From Microbacterium jejuense (lineage in GTDB: Bacteria > Actinomycetota > Actinomycetes > Actinomycetales > Microbacteriaceae), in assembly GCF_019511665.1 (NCBI RefSeq), contig NZ_JAEUAW010000003.1, forward strand, positions 310,001-374,000: DNA of 64,000 nt, given 5' to 3'. This document shows, piece after piece, positions 1-8,275 of the stretch (position 1 is its first letter; every line of letters begins with the position of its first letter). A program made the position numbers and the translations under genes. Under the pieces are notes generated by a model. It was given only the letters and a program-made list of their open reading frames with translations. It had not been told where the DNA came from and searched no databases.

Positions 1-949
1 GGTTGACGCCCTCGCGGGCGCCGGCGGCGAGGAGGTCGAACGCCTCGTCGGCAGACTTCGCGATGCCGCTCTGCAGCAACGTCGTCACTGTGCGGGCGAC
101 CGGCGCCACGTCCTCGTCGAGGACGCTCGCGATGCCGGCGAGCCCTTCGATGACCTTCTGAGCGTCGCGCGTCGTGGCGTTCTCGTCGATCAGGTCGAAC
201 TGGACCGCCAGGCGAGCGGTGTCCATGTTCGCTTCGATCGACTCGCCGAACACCTGCGAGTAGGCCTCGCCGGCGGCGCGGCCGATGCGGGTCGCCTGCT
301 CGGGGTCGAGGCCCGCCAGCGCGGCGAGCTTGTCGAAGCGAACCTCGACACCCAGGCCGTTCTGGAAGCCCTCGACGACGGCGTTCGCGGCCGTCTCAGC
401 GATCTTCGCGACAGCCCCAGCGATCGGGATGGTGGCGAGACCGGCGACGATGCCGCCGACGATCGCCTTGCCGCCGCGTGCGCCGCCGTCCTTACCCGCA
501 CCCTCAGCCTTGTCGGCGACGTCGTCGAGCGCGGCCTCCGCGCCCGAGGTGTCGGCGTCGACCTCCATGACTGCCTTCGCCGCCCGGAGCCCGTCGAGGT
601 TCCGCTGCACCTTCTGCAGGTTCGCCTCGGCGCGCTTGATGTCGGCCTCGACGTCGAGCTCGGTGCGCACAGACTTGAGGTAGTCGAGCCGTTCGTACAC
701 GCGCATGAACGACTTCTCGGCGCGGTCGATATTGGCGTCGACGGTCGCCATCGTCTTCGCGGTGACGATCCGCTTCGCCTGCGCCTCGACACGGTCGAGG
801 CTGGCGATCGCGCCCTTCGCGTCCGCGTCGACCTTCAGAGGGTTCTTCTCGATCCGCTGCCCGGTCGACTTGATGTCCTTCTCCGCCTTGGCGACCTGGT
901 CGTCGTTGACGGTGACGAGGACTTCGATCTCGGCTGCGCGCAGCGGCAT
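1..949 (-). CDS. Phage tail tape measure protein, N-terminal part
   Basis: The gene starts at ATG 947-949 behind a GGAGG ribosome site and runs off the left edge, so about 316 residues are visible. The N-terminus holds alternating acidic and basic helical stretches that look coiled-coil. A glycine- and alanine-rich hydrophobic segment follows around residues 165-190, then more helical sequence. This layout, and its place right after the frameshifted chaperone gene, fit a tape-measure protein, which sets tail length and later takes part in DNA entry. The family call rests on layout and context rather than on a catalytic motif. Confidence 0.85.
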   Translation of the reverse strand, partial: MPLRAAEIEVLVTVNDDQVAKAEKDIKSTGQRIEKNPLKVDADAKGAIASLDRVEAQAKRIVTAKTMATVDANIDRAEKSFMRVYERLDYLKSVRTELDVEADIKRAEANLQKVQRNLDGLRAAKAVMEVDADTSGAEAALDDVADKAEGAGKDGGARGGKAIVGGIVAGLATIPIAGAVAKIAETAANAVVEGFQNGLGVEVRFDKLAALAGLDPEQATRIGRAAGEAYSQVFGESIEANMDTARLAVQFDLIDENATTRDAQKVIEGLAGIASVLDEDVAPVARTVTTLLQSGIAKSADEAFDLLAAGAREGVN

Positions 950-952
950 CGG

Positions 953-1671
953 TCACCTCCGGGTGAGTACCGCCCGCAGGCGAGAAGGCGAGTCGTAGAG
1001 GCTGAAGATCATGGTGCGGATCCCCGGCCACGGGCGCCGCCGGACCGCGGGGTCGTACAGGTCGACCCCGTACTCCTTCGCGAGCTCGGCGACGACGAGC
1101 TGCCAGTGCGTGACGAGCGCGAGCAGCGAGTAGTCGAGCTCGGGCTCTGTCGTCGGCGCCGCCGTGACCGTCTCAGGCTTCAGGTCTTCCGGGACCGGCC
1201 GGTAGTCCGGGTACCAGCCATCGGCGTCCGGTTCCCCGATGCCGTACGGCGCCCAGTCTTCGGCCGTGACGAGCCTTTTGGGGCCGTACCACCCGCCTTC
1301 GGTTCCTCGGTCTCACGCGGCGTCCACAGGACAGCGGCGATCCAGTCCGCGAACCCCTGGCCGCGCGCCCAGTAGAACATCGCGTACACGGCGAACCGGT
1401 CGATCGTCGCCGCCGGGACACCGTCGGCGACCATGCGGTCGTACACCGCCTGGCCGAGCGCGGGGTGCTTGGTCCCGATGCTGTCGATCACGGACTGAAC
1501 CTCGGGCGGGACGGGTCCCTCGGCGAGCCCGAACTTCACCTCGGCGAGCACCGCCGACGCGAGGATCATCGCGGCCTCGTCGACGGACGGGGGCGAGACG
1601 GTGTACGTCTCGCCCCTGAACGTCAGCGTGAGGTCCGGCACCGCCCACTGTTCGAAGTCGACGGCACCCAC
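953..1671 (-). CDS. Tail assembly chaperone, long form made by -1 frameshift
   Basis: Ribosomes that slip back one base at 1276-1282 leave the frame of the short chaperone and continue to TGA 953-955, giving about 239 residues. The extra C-terminal part is rich in Trp, Tyr and Leu and stays open right up to the tape-measure start: its stop overlaps the GGAGG of the next gene. In siphoviruses of the lambda G/GT type, the short and long forms together coat the tape measure during tail assembly. The slippery heptamer and the open second frame are seen directly; slippage itself is inferred. Confidence 0.85.
1180..1671 (-). CDS. Tail assembly chaperone, short form
   Basis: This is the zero-frame product, 163 residues, starting at GTG 1669-1671 just after the major tail gene stop (1675-1677). 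No strong ribosome site is seen, so translation is probably coupled. The first 125 residues look like actinophage tail assembly chaperones: a short beta region (FRGETYTV near residue 18), then helical sequence with PPEVQSVID and FYWARGQGFADWIAA. Beyond the slippery site the zero frame turns into Arg/Thr-rich sequence with no evident fold, as expected for the tail of a short form. It lies between the major tail and tape-measure genes. Confidence 0.85.
   Translation of the reverse strand: MGAVDFEQWAVPDLTLTFRGETYTVSPPSVDEAAMILASAVLAEVKFGLAEGPVPPEVQSVIDSIGTKHPALGQAVYDRMVADGVPAATIDRFAVYAMFYWARGQGFADWIAAVLWTPRETEEPKAGGTAPKGSSRPKTGRRTASGNRTPMAGTRTTGRSRKT
1276..1282 (-). other. -1 ribosomal frameshift slippery site CCCAAAA
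   Basis: On the minus strand the zero frame reads GCC CCA AAA GGC, so the heptamer C CCA AAA fits the X XXY YYZ rule. Slipping back lets the tRNAs re-pair on CCC and AAA. The -1 frame then stays open for 107 codons to the tape-measure start. No stimulatory structure was worked out. Confidence 0.85.
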
Positions 1672-1674
1672 CGG

Positions 1675-2427
1675 TTAGGCCCCGCGCTCGTACGAGAACG
1701 CGACCGACGAGCCGGCCGGGTTCGTGATGACCACCGGGACGGTGCCGGCCGTGTCGGTCGGCAGCTGCGCGATGATCGATCCGTCGTTGGCCGGGACGAA
1801 CTCGGCGGGCAGCGTGTCGAAGGTGACCGCGGTCGCCGTGAGGAACCCGGAGCCGGTGATGGTGACGAGGTCGCCGCTGCCGGCGTCGGCGGGCGTGATG
1901 CCGATGATCGTCGGTGCGGTCGAGCCCCACCCGGTCCACGGGTTCGCGATCGGCGTGTACTCGCCCTTGCCGGTGAGCGTGACGGCGAACACCTCGTTCT
2001 CCGCGTTGCCGGTGTTCTGCCGCGTGATCTCAACGGTGACGAGCGCACGACCGGCGTCGGTCGGGTGCGGGGTGCCGATCGCGGGCTTGTGGTAGAACCG
2101 CACGTCGAGGACGGCGGCCTCCGCCTTCGCGCGGCTCGCGTTGAGCAGCGCCTCGATCTCGGGCAGGTACAGCCCCGACGTGAGCGACCGGTTCGCCTGG
2201 ATCGTGAACGCGCCCGCGAACCCGCGGCCCGTGACGTCCTCGTTCGGTGCGCCCTGGTCGTCGTACGACTGCACGTCGTTCGTGACCTTCGGGAACGTCG
2301 GCGCCCACCCTGAGATGCGGCGGCACGACTGCCACTGCGGGACGGCGAACGACCCCAGGTTGACGTCGAGCCCGTACTCGTAGGACTTGCCCAGCGTGAT
2401 GTCGGCCGGGAGCGGAACCCTGTTCAT
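1675..2427 (-). CDS. Major tail protein with C-terminal IPT/TIG domain
   Basis: A 250-residue protein starting at ATG 2425-2427, which overlaps the stop of the upstream gene (ATGA). The first 165 residues would form the tail-tube domain of a siphovirus major tail protein. Residues 171-246 form an immunoglobulin-like IPT/TIG domain, seen from the pattern PTIIGITPADAGSGDLVTI, then ITGSGF and VVITNPAG. Ig-like additions on tail tubes are common in long-tailed phages and are thought to give weak binding to cell surfaces. The position just before the chaperone pair supports the call. Confidence 0.88.
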   Translation of the reverse strand: MNRVPLPADITLGKSYEYGLDVNLGSFAVPQWQSCRRISGWAPTFPKVTNDVQSYDDQGAPNEDVTGRGFAGAFTIQANRSLTSGLYLPEIEALLNASRAKAEAAVLDVRFYHKPAIGTPHPTDAGRALVTVEITRQNTGNAENEVFAVTLTGKGEYTPIANPWTGWGSTAPTIIGITPADAGSGDLVTITGSGFLTATAVTFDTLPAEFVPANDGSIIAQLPTDTAGTVPVVITNPAGSSVAFSYERGA

Positions 2428-2843
2428 GTTGAAGCCTCCAGATTGTCGAGGGTGATGATGTAGTTGTCGGTCCGCTCCTCGCGGCCGTTGGTGTCGGCAC
2501 CCAAGGGGGCCATGGACATGCGACGGATGTCGCTGATTCCCCCCACGCGGGAGAGACCTTGGAGCAGCGTGAACGCGGGCGCCGCGAGCTTGTTCGCACC
2601 GCGGGGATCGCCGCGGCCTCCCCGGAAGTACAGCTGCGCGCGACGCTCCGCGACGAACTCGGTGAGCCGGTCCTCGGTGCCGTACACGCGGACGCCGACG
2701 GCGCGATCGGGCTTGTCCTGGACGGCGCCGTAGAACACCGCTGTCGAGTCCTGCGGGAACGCGTCGAGGGTCGGGTCCCACACCCACCCGGGGATGCGGC
2801 CGAGGATCTCGCAGAGCCGGAACGTGAGCTCGTCGTCGTCCAT
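2424..2843 (-). CDS. Tail terminator or minor capsid-type head-tail protein
   Basis: 139 residues from ATG 2841-2843, overlapping the stop of the gene before (TGATG). An upstream in-frame extension exists but is arginine-rich and out of keeping with the rest. The sequence begins MDDDELTFRLCEIL and contains AVFYGAVQDKPDRAVGVRVYG and, near the C-terminus, RRMSMAPLGADTNGREERTDNY, a pattern of small tail-completion proteins that lie just before the major tail gene. The tail-terminator role is inferred from gene order (connector, gp10-like, this gene, major tail). Confidence 0.65.
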   Translation of the reverse strand: MDDDELTFRLCEILGRIPGWVWDPTLDAFPQDSTAVFYGAVQDKPDRAVGVRVYGTEDRLTEFVAERRAQLYFRGGRGDPRGANKLAAPAFTLLQGLSRVGGISDIRRMSMAPLGADTNGREERTDNYIITLDNLEAST

Positions 2844-3163
2844 CAGGAGAACGCCTCGCGGATCTCGTCGAACACGTACTCGCTGACGTCGACCTCTGCC
2901 GCCGCGGCCTCCAGGAACTTCGCCTGCCCGCCGCCCAGATGCTGCCACTCGATGTGCTCGTGCTGCAGCATCGAGACGAACGACCCGAACCCGACCTGCC
3001 CGGTGAGGTCGTCGATCGCGACGAACCCCGACTTGTCCGAGTCGCCCGTGTCAGTCGGCGACAGCTCGCGTGCACGATCGAGCAGCACCTTCAGGCCCTT
3101 CCGCAGGCCCTCCTGCGCGGCCTTCTCAGCCGTCGACAGGATCGGCGTGTGCATCTTCACCAC
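2843..3163 (-). CDS. HK97 gp10-like head-tail joining protein
   Basis: 106 residues; GTG 3161-3163 follows a GGGAGG site, and a second GTG and an ATG lie 3 and 9 bases further in. Features typical of the gp10 family are an N-terminal helix with EKAAQEGLRKGLKVLLDRA, the phrase SPTDTGDSDKSG, and a short GFGSFVSMLQHEHIEWQHLG stretch. Such proteins sit between connector and tail tube in HK97-type phages. The TGA of this gene shares a base with the ATG of the next. Confidence 0.7.
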   Translation of the reverse strand: MVKMHTPILSTAEKAAQEGLRKGLKVLLDRARELSPTDTGDSDKSGFVAIDDLTGQVGFGSFVSMLQHEHIEWQHLGGGQAKFLEAAAAEVDVSEYVFDEIREAFS

Positions 3164-3175
3164 GGCAGGCCTCCC

Positions 3176-3505
3176 CTACTTCAGTCGGAGCACGAGGTGT
3201 GAGTCGAGGAGGTCGTCGCCGTTGTCGTCGCGGCTGACCTGCAGCACTTCGGCTTCTCGCGCGTTGGGCGTGTCCGGCCAGACGGTCACGAGCGACCCGA
3301 CCGGAACGGTCGTGTCCAGCGGCACGGTGACCTGCGTCGACGACACGACCTCCTGGCCGTCGATGTTGCGGATCAGCTGCACCTCGTCGAGCACCTCGGC
3401 CGACGCCGGTTGCGGGACGGCGTAGCGCGGGCCGAGGCTGCCGCCGCTGATCCGCGCCCGGATGCTCACGGTGTGCGGGTAGAAGAACGTCCCCCACGTG
3501 GTCAC
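3176..3505 (-). CDS. Phage head completion or stopper-type protein
   Basis: 109 residues from GTG 3503-3505, which overlaps the upstream stop (GTGA). The N-terminus reads WGTFFYPHTVSIRAR and the C-terminal half is beta-rich with VTVWPDTPNAREAEVLQVSRD. This resembles the small beta-barrel stopper proteins found between the connector and the gp10-like gene. No catalytic motif is present. The role comes from gene order and fold guess. Confidence 0.55.
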   Translation of the reverse strand: MTTWGTFFYPHTVSIRARISGGSLGPRYAVPQPASAEVLDEVQLIRNIDGQEVVSSTQVTVPLDTTVPVGSLVTVWPDTPNAREAEVLQVSRDDNGDDLLDSHLVLRLK

Positions 3506-3870
3506 GAGTACTCCCCCTCGGCCCAGAGCTTCGACAGAGGTCGGTCAGCGGGGAACGAACCACGCGGCATCCCGGCGGGCGCCGACGGGGTGTCGCAGAG
3601 CGACCGGAGATTCGACACGTCCTCGACGGTGAACGCGGACTTGATGTCGCGGAGCGAGATGCTCGTGCCGTTGCGGCTGCGGGACGCGACGGCCCCGGTG
3701 CCGACATCGGAGGCGCGGGCATAGACACCCTTGAGGATCGCGATCGCGTCCTTCCCGTCCTCCGACTCATTGTCGAGCGTCGCGACACAATGCGCGATGT
3801 CACGGGCACGGACCAGGATGCGGCGCGCGAGCTGCTCGTCAGAACCGATGTCGGAGTGGGTGATCGGCAT
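3502..3870 (-). CDS. Head-tail connector (adaptor) protein
   Basis: 122 residues from ATG 3868-3870 with a purine-rich AAGGG site upstream. The N-terminal 50 residues are helical (DEQLARRILVRARDIAHCVATL). The C-terminus has a Trp-containing tail, LSKLWAEGEYS. Size, helical content and place as first gene after the capsid block fit a gp6/gp15-type adaptor that docks on the portal ring. It is separated from the capsid block by a 172-bp gap with a strong hairpin. Confidence 0.6.
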   Translation of the reverse strand: MPITHSDIGSDEQLARRILVRARDIAHCVATLDNESEDGKDAIAILKGVYARASDVGTGAVASRSRNGTSISLRDIKSAFTVEDVSNLRSLCDTPSAPAGMPRGSFPADRPLSKLWAEGEYS

Positions 3871-3990
3871 GGGCCTGCCCTTCGCTCGCGCAGCCCGCTA
3901 CAGGGCTCGATGGTCATCGCCAGAGGTCATTGGACCCGTGGCGGCATCCGACGCGGGAGCGAGGCGCACAGCGTCGGGGAAGCATGGTTG

Positions 3991-4031
3991 AGGGTCGACC
4001 CCCGGTGACGAATCACACGGGGGTCGACCCT
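3991..4031 (-). terminator. Perfect 13-bp hairpin between capsid block and connector genes
   Basis: The arms 3991-4003 and 4019-4031 are perfect reverse complements (AGGGTCGACCCCC and its complement) with a 15-nt loop. The hairpin starts 12 bases after the stop of the 4043 gene. No U-rich run follows on the minus strand, so it may be a weak or Rho-dependent terminator, or a processing site that lowers expression of the tail genes relative to the capsid. The structure is seen; the role is inferred. Confidence 0.6.
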
Positions 4032-4042
4032 GTGCAGTCCGG

Positions 4043-4420
4043 TCAGGACTGCTTGGGTGCCGGGGCCTTCGGTGCCGGTGTCTTGCTCTTGTCGAGCTCG
4101 GCCTTCGCGGCGTCGCGCTCGGCTGCCGCGTCGGCGGCATCCTTCTTCGCCTGCTCCAGCTCGGCGGTGAGGGCCTCGGTCGCGGCCTTCACCGCGGCGT
4201 CGATGTCCTCCTGCGAGAAGGTCGGCTCAGGCTCGGGAGCACCCTCGGGCAGCTCGAACGCCTCGATGAGGCCGACGTCCTGCAGATGCTTGGCGTTGTC
4301 CTCGTCGATGTCGTCCGCGACGATGATGCCGTTCCGGTACACGTACCGCTCGGCCTTCCCGCTGCGGACGACCGCGACGGGACCGACGACGCGGAACGCC
4401 GTCGGCTCCTCCGCGGCCAT
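4043..4420 (-). CDS. Small coiled-coil protein after the capsid gene
   Basis: 125 residues; ATG 4418-4420 overlaps the capsid stop (TGATG), so the two are probably translated together. The N-terminal half includes ERYVYRNGIIVADDIDEDNAKHLQDVGLIEAF, resembling a small domain seen in phage head proteins downstream of capsid genes. Residues 70-110 form a strongly charged coiled coil (TAELEQAKKDAADAAAERDA), and the end is Lys/Pro/Ala-rich. It could be a head fibre, an assembly aid or a head-decorating protein; the sequence does not decide. Confidence 0.55.
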   Translation of the reverse strand: MAAEEPTAFRVVGPVAVVRSGKAERYVYRNGIIVADDIDEDNAKHLQDVGLIEAFELPEGAPEPEPTFSQEDIDAAVKAATEALTAELEQAKKDAADAAAERDAAKAELDKSKTPAPKAPAPKQS

Positions 4421-5337
4421 CAGAGGTTCGTCCCCGTGATGGTCACGCCCGCGTTCGGCTCGGTCACGACCGGAACGACGACGCGGCGCGCGCGCAGCTC
4501 GTACTTGTCGTGGCCCTTGACGCGCTCGGTCGCGGTCTCGACGTTGAACGTGCCCGCCTTGACGAACTCCGGGCTCGCGAGGTCCTCGTCGGCCATGCCG
4601 CCGAGCTGCTCGCGATCGAGGAACAGCGGGTTGTCCGACGTGTACCGCGGCGAGGTGGCCCACGTGTAGCCGAGCAGGTCCATCGGCAGGTTGCCCGACA
4701 GGATGATGTTGCCCTGCTCGCGCGGCAGCACGCCGGCGTTGACCAGGATGCCGATCACCTTGGCGTACTTCGACGGCTTGAGGACGATCGTCTCCAGGTC
4801 GATGCCCGTGCCGTCGGCGCGGGAACCGGAGATGGACTCGAGCGACTCCAGGATCGCGCCCGCCGTGGTCCACGCCGCGGACGCCGCCGCGGTGGACGTC
4901 ACCTTGGAGGTGATGACCGCCATGGCGCGCGCGTCGACGTCACGGATCACGGTGTTCGCGAGTCGGGTGAGCGCCCGGTTCACGAACGAGATGCCCTCTC
5001 GCGAGATCTTCTCGTCCGTGATGTCGGTCGCGAGACCCTGCTTGTCTGTCTTCGCGGCCGCGAGCTCGCCCTGCGTGAGGACGGTCTTCGGGTACGCGGA
5101 GCCAGGTGCGACCGACTCGGACGCGTCCGCGGCGAAGATCTGCTCGCCTGTCTCGTAGAAGATGCCACCGCCGACCGCGTTGTAGCGACCCGTGAGGATG
5201 AAGTCCGCGATGAACTTCTGATCCGCCAGAGCCGCGAGGCGCTTTGCGATGACTCGCGGGTTCTGCAGCAGAAGGTGGATCTGCTGCGCGGTGAGAGCGC
5301 CCTCGGGGCGCGCCACCGGGTAGGTGTAAGAGGCCAT
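4420..5337 (-). CDS. Major capsid protein
   Basis: 305 residues from ATG 5335-5337, preceded by GGAGAAGCGCAGAC. The protein has an N-terminal helical arm with ALTAQQIHLLLQNPRVIAKR, a long middle segment, and a C-terminal part with YTSDNPLFLDREQLGGMADE and strands that match capsids of the HK97 fold. Order protease, decoration protein, capsid is standard for siphoviruses. There is no separate scaffold gene upstream, so the C-terminal region of the protease gene may serve as scaffold. Confidence 0.85.
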   Translation of the reverse strand: MASYTYPVARPEGALTAQQIHLLLQNPRVIAKRLAALADQKFIADFILTGRYNAVGGGIFYETGEQIFAADASESVAPGSAYPKTVLTQGELAAAKTDKQGLATDITDEKISREGISFVNRALTRLANTVIRDVDARAMAVITSKVTSTAAASAAWTTAGAILESLESISGSRADGTGIDLETIVLKPSKYAKVIGILVNAGVLPREQGNIILSGNLPMDLLGYTWATSPRYTSDNPLFLDREQLGGMADEDLASPEFVKAGTFNVETATERVKGHDKYELRARRVVVPVVTEPNAGVTITGTNL

Positions 5338-5354
5338 GTCTGCGCTTCTCCTTG

Positions 5355-5714
5355 TCAGCAGATCACTTCGACCACGTCACCGTCCGCCGCAGCGGCCGTG
5401 AGCGCGATACCGAATCGGTTGGTGCCGGCGTCGTCGACCTTGCCGGCGGCGAGGGTGCCGACCGTGGCGCCCGCCGCGATGGCGGCACCCGCGGTCAGCT
5501 TGTGCACGCCGCGGAGCGGGTACACGGTGACCGTCTCGCCGATCGCGGCGTCGAAACCGGCGACGCCGATCAGCGAGGCGGCGACGGCGTCCGCTCCGGC
5601 GTGGGCGACAGTGTCAGCGCCGGAGACGGTCAGCACGCGGCCGCCCGTGATCGCGGCGGACGCGATCGCCGTGAACGGCTTGCCCGCGTCGATCTTCGGC
5701 AGGTAGTCAGCCAT
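5355..5714 (-). CDS. Capsid decoration protein, DUF2190-like
   Basis: 119 residues from ATG 5712-5714 with GGAGGCCTGAG upstream. Nearly the whole chain is short beta strands with many Ala, Gly and Val (ITGGRVLTVSG, GETVTVYPLRGVHKLTAGA, AGATVGTLAAGKV), as in DUF2190 head-decorating proteins. Such proteins bind the outside of the expanded head and stabilise it. It lies 17 bases before the capsid gene. Confidence 0.75.
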   Translation of the reverse strand: MADYLPKIDAGKPFTAIASAAITGGRVLTVSGADTVAHAGADAVAASLIGVAGFDAAIGETVTVYPLRGVHKLTAGAAIAAGATVGTLAAGKVDDAGTNRFGIALTAAAADGDVVEVIC

Positions 5715-5715
5715 C

Positions 5716-6924
5716 TCAGGCCTCCTTCGTGTCGTCGGCCCAGCCCGCCGCGGCGGCCAGGGCTTCGTCTTCGGACGCGTTCACGTCCGCGTGGCCGATC
5801 TCCTCGACGGGGATCGCGTTCTTCACGAGCGAGTCGAGCGCCTTCACGGTGCCCTCCTCGTCGCGCTCGAGCAGCGTCGCCCAGGTGTCCTTCGACGCGG
5901 GGGCGATGCGGCCATCCTCGAGCGCCTTCGCGAGGATGCCCTCGCGACGGGTCTCGGTCTGCGACTTCAGCGCCTCGACGCCCTGCGCGGCCTTCGCCTG
6001 CAGGTCGGCGAGCACGGCCGAGTCGATCGCGACGACGCCCTCGGGCAGCGCCGCGGTCTCGGTGGGGGTTTCGGCCTGCTCCGCGAGCGCCTGGTCGACC
6101 GCCGCGAGCAGCGTGTCGTCCGAAGCCTCGGCGTCGGTGACACCGAGCCGCTTCGCGAGGCCAGCCTTCAGGTCGTCGTATGCCACGACGTTCTCCTTTC
6201 GGATGGGTTCACCCGGCTCGGACGAGACGGGGGTCTGAGATGCGCCGACCGGCGGCGCCGGGGCGTGGGAACGGCCCGCGTACGCGAAGCCGAACTTCGA
6301 GAGGTCGAATCGCGCAGCGGCGTCCGACGCGTCTTCGGGACCGTCGACCCACTCGTCAGCGAGCCCGGCCGTCACGGCTTCCTCGGCCGAGAACCACGTC
6401 TCGGCCTTCATGAGGGCCCGCCAGTGGTCACGGTCCTTGCCTGCGCGTGCGGCGTACGAGTCGGCGTACGACGCGGACAGCTTGTCGAGGATCGCGGCGG
6501 TCTCCTGCATGTCGGTGGCGTTGCCGATCGCGAAGCCCCACGCGTCGTGGATCATCAGCATCGAACCGCGGTTCATGGTGATGTGGTCGCCCGCCATCGC
6601 GATGAGCGAAGCCGCGGACGCCGCCATGCCGTCGACCGTGACCTCGACGCGCGCGCGGTGCCGGCGCAGCGAGTTCATGATCGTCACGCCTTCCCACGCC
6701 GCCCCGCCGGGCGAGTTCAGGAACAGGCGGATCGTGTCGACGTCGAGCGCGTTGATCTGCTCAGCGAACTTCTTCGCCGAGACACCGCCGCCCCACCACG
6801 TCTCCCCGATCTGGTCGTAGATGTAGACGTCCGCGGACGTCGACTCGTCCTCGGCGACCGCGGCCGCCTGGATGCGGAACCAGTCCTTCGGTGCCTGCGC
6901 GTACGCGATCGGCATGCCCTTCAT
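5716..6924 (-). CDS. Head maturation protease, ClpP/S14-like, with scaffold-like C-terminus
   Basis: 402 residues from ATG 6922-6924, which overlaps the portal stop (ATGA) and has GGAGG just upstream; a longer in-frame reading back to 7014 is a shadow. Residues 30-195 form a ClpP-like domain: LFLNSPGG near 68-74, catalytic Ser103 in GMAASAAS and His126 in MLMIHDAWG. The second half is acidic, helical and charged, suiting a scaffold or delta domain that the protease removes on prohead maturation. It follows the portal gene and precedes the decoration and capsid genes. Confidence 0.9.
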   Translation of the reverse strand: MKGMPIAYAQAPKDWFRIQAAAVAEDESTSADVYIYDQIGETWWGGGVSAKKFAEQINALDVDTIRLFLNSPGGAAWEGVTIMNSLRRHRARVEVTVDGMAASAASLIAMAGDHITMNRGSMLMIHDAWGFAIGNATDMQETAAILDKLSASYADSYAARAGKDRDHWRALMKAETWFSAEEAVTAGLADEWVDGPEDASDAAARFDLSKFGFAYAGRSHAPAPPVGASQTPVSSEPGEPIRKENVVAYDDLKAGLAKRLGVTDAEASDDTLLAAVDQALAEQAETPTETAALPEGVVAIDSAVLADLQAKAAQGVEALKSQTETRREGILAKALEDGRIAPASKDTWATLLERDEEGTVKALDSLVKNAIPVEEIGHADVNASEDEALAAAAGWADDTKEA

Positions 6925-8264
6925 GCGGCCTCCTCGGTCGACTTGGTCGGCGCCGAGCTGGCGCGCGTAGTGCTTTTGTCCTTCACCGGCATCCGGTAGC
7001 GGGCTCGTGCCCACGACTCCAGCCGTTCGTCGGGTTGGACGATGCCCGACTCGACGAGCAGCTTCAGCGCCTCGGCGGTCGCTGCCTGGTCCTCGCCGAT
7101 GCGGGCGACCGTCAGCTTCGGCGCCCGCTCCTGCGGCCCCCAGTTGACGTCGACGAGGTCCTCGACGACGTGCTGCTGGGTGATGTTTCGGATCGACTCG
7201 GCCTCACGGTTGAGCGACTTGATGAAGAAGTCCTCGAACGTGTCGCCGAGGGCGTACGAGCCGGTCGAATTGTCGCCGCCGAGGTTGAGGAAGTTCGCCA
7301 GCGCGATGCGGCCGATCTGCTCGTCGTAGTACCGGATCGGCTTGTCGGTGTCCGGCAGCCTCCCGTTGACACCGAGGAGCTCGAGCTTCGCCCCACCCGG
7401 GATCGATGCCCCGGCCGTATCGCCTGCACGAAGCCCCTTCGCGAGCTTCAGACCCGAGTCTCGCTCTTGCTCGTCCCACTTGGTGCGGGCTTCACCCTCG
7501 ACCTCGTCGGGCGCCTCCTTGCCGGTGTAGACCGGGACGCCGAGCCCGTTCCGTTCGATCGTCATCGCCTGCACACGCAGGCCCGAGTCCTTCAGCAGCC
7601 ACATCTTGTACGCCAGGCGCAGGATGGACCGGCCCCGCCAGTTCGCACCTTCACGCTCGGGCACGTAGGCGACGAGCCGGTCGACCGGGATGCGCACGGT
7701 CCCGCTCCCGGACAGGCCGTCCTGCTCGATCGCCACGAGCCCGCCGTCGCGAGCGACCACGATCTTCGAGATCGTCGACGGTGGCCGCCACGCGAGCTTG
7801 CGGAGGTACGCCCGGCCGCCCTCGATGCGGTACACCTGCTCGAAGAACGAGTGCCCGTGCGGCAGAGACAGCAGCACGTGCTGCAGGTGCGAGTCCCACG
7901 AGAACCGGTCGCGCGTGCGCAGCGGCTCGTCGTGCTCCTGGCCCTTGATCGGCAGCCCCAGGCTGTCGGCGACGAGCTCGACGGCCTCATCGCGCGCACC
8001 GGCCGGGTCGATCGACCACGTCGACTGCTGGATGGGCGACGTCACGGCACGCAGCACCGAGCCGACCTGCGGATCCTCGTTGCGCATCCGGTCGTAAATC
8101 TTCAGCGCGAGCGGCCACTGAAGATCGGGGTTCTGCTCGAACTCGTCGTAGTAGTCGCCCCACCCCGGCAGCGCCGGATTCTGGTAGCCGATCTCGCTCG
8201 TCGCGGCGTGCACGGACTGTACAGCTCGCGGCGAGAACAGGCGAGAGAGCGAGAAGCGGGCCAA
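6921..8264 (-). CDS. Phage portal protein
   Basis: 447 residues. The start is TTG 8262-8264 behind a strong AAGGAGG site. The sequence looks like DUF935/SPP1-type portals: LALKIYDRMRNEDPQVGSVL near residue 55, then HGHSFFEQVYRIEGGRAYLRKL, and a C-terminal helical stretch with ALANFLNLGGDNSTGSYAL and EAESIRNITQQHVVEDLV. The portal forms the dodecameric gate for DNA at one capsid vertex. It lies 11 bases after the terminase gene. Confidence 0.9.
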   Translation of the reverse strand: MARFSLSRLFSPRAVQSVHAATSEIGYQNPALPGWGDYYDEFEQNPDLQWPLALKIYDRMRNEDPQVGSVLRAVTSPIQQSTWSIDPAGARDEAVELVADSLGLPIKGQEHDEPLRTRDRFSWDSHLQHVLLSLPHGHSFFEQVYRIEGGRAYLRKLAWRPPSTISKIVVARDGGLVAIEQDGLSGSGTVRIPVDRLVAYVPEREGANWRGRSILRLAYKMWLLKDSGLRVQAMTIERNGLGVPVYTGKEAPDEVEGEARTKWDEQERDSGLKLAKGLRAGDTAGASIPGGAKLELLGVNGRLPDTDKPIRYYDEQIGRIALANFLNLGGDNSTGSYALGDTFEDFFIKSLNREAESIRNITQQHVVEDLVDVNWGPQERAPKLTVARIGEDQAATAEALKLLVESGIVQPDERLESWARARYRMPVKDKSTTRASSAPTKSTEEAA

Positions 8265-8275
8265 TGGGTCCTCCT

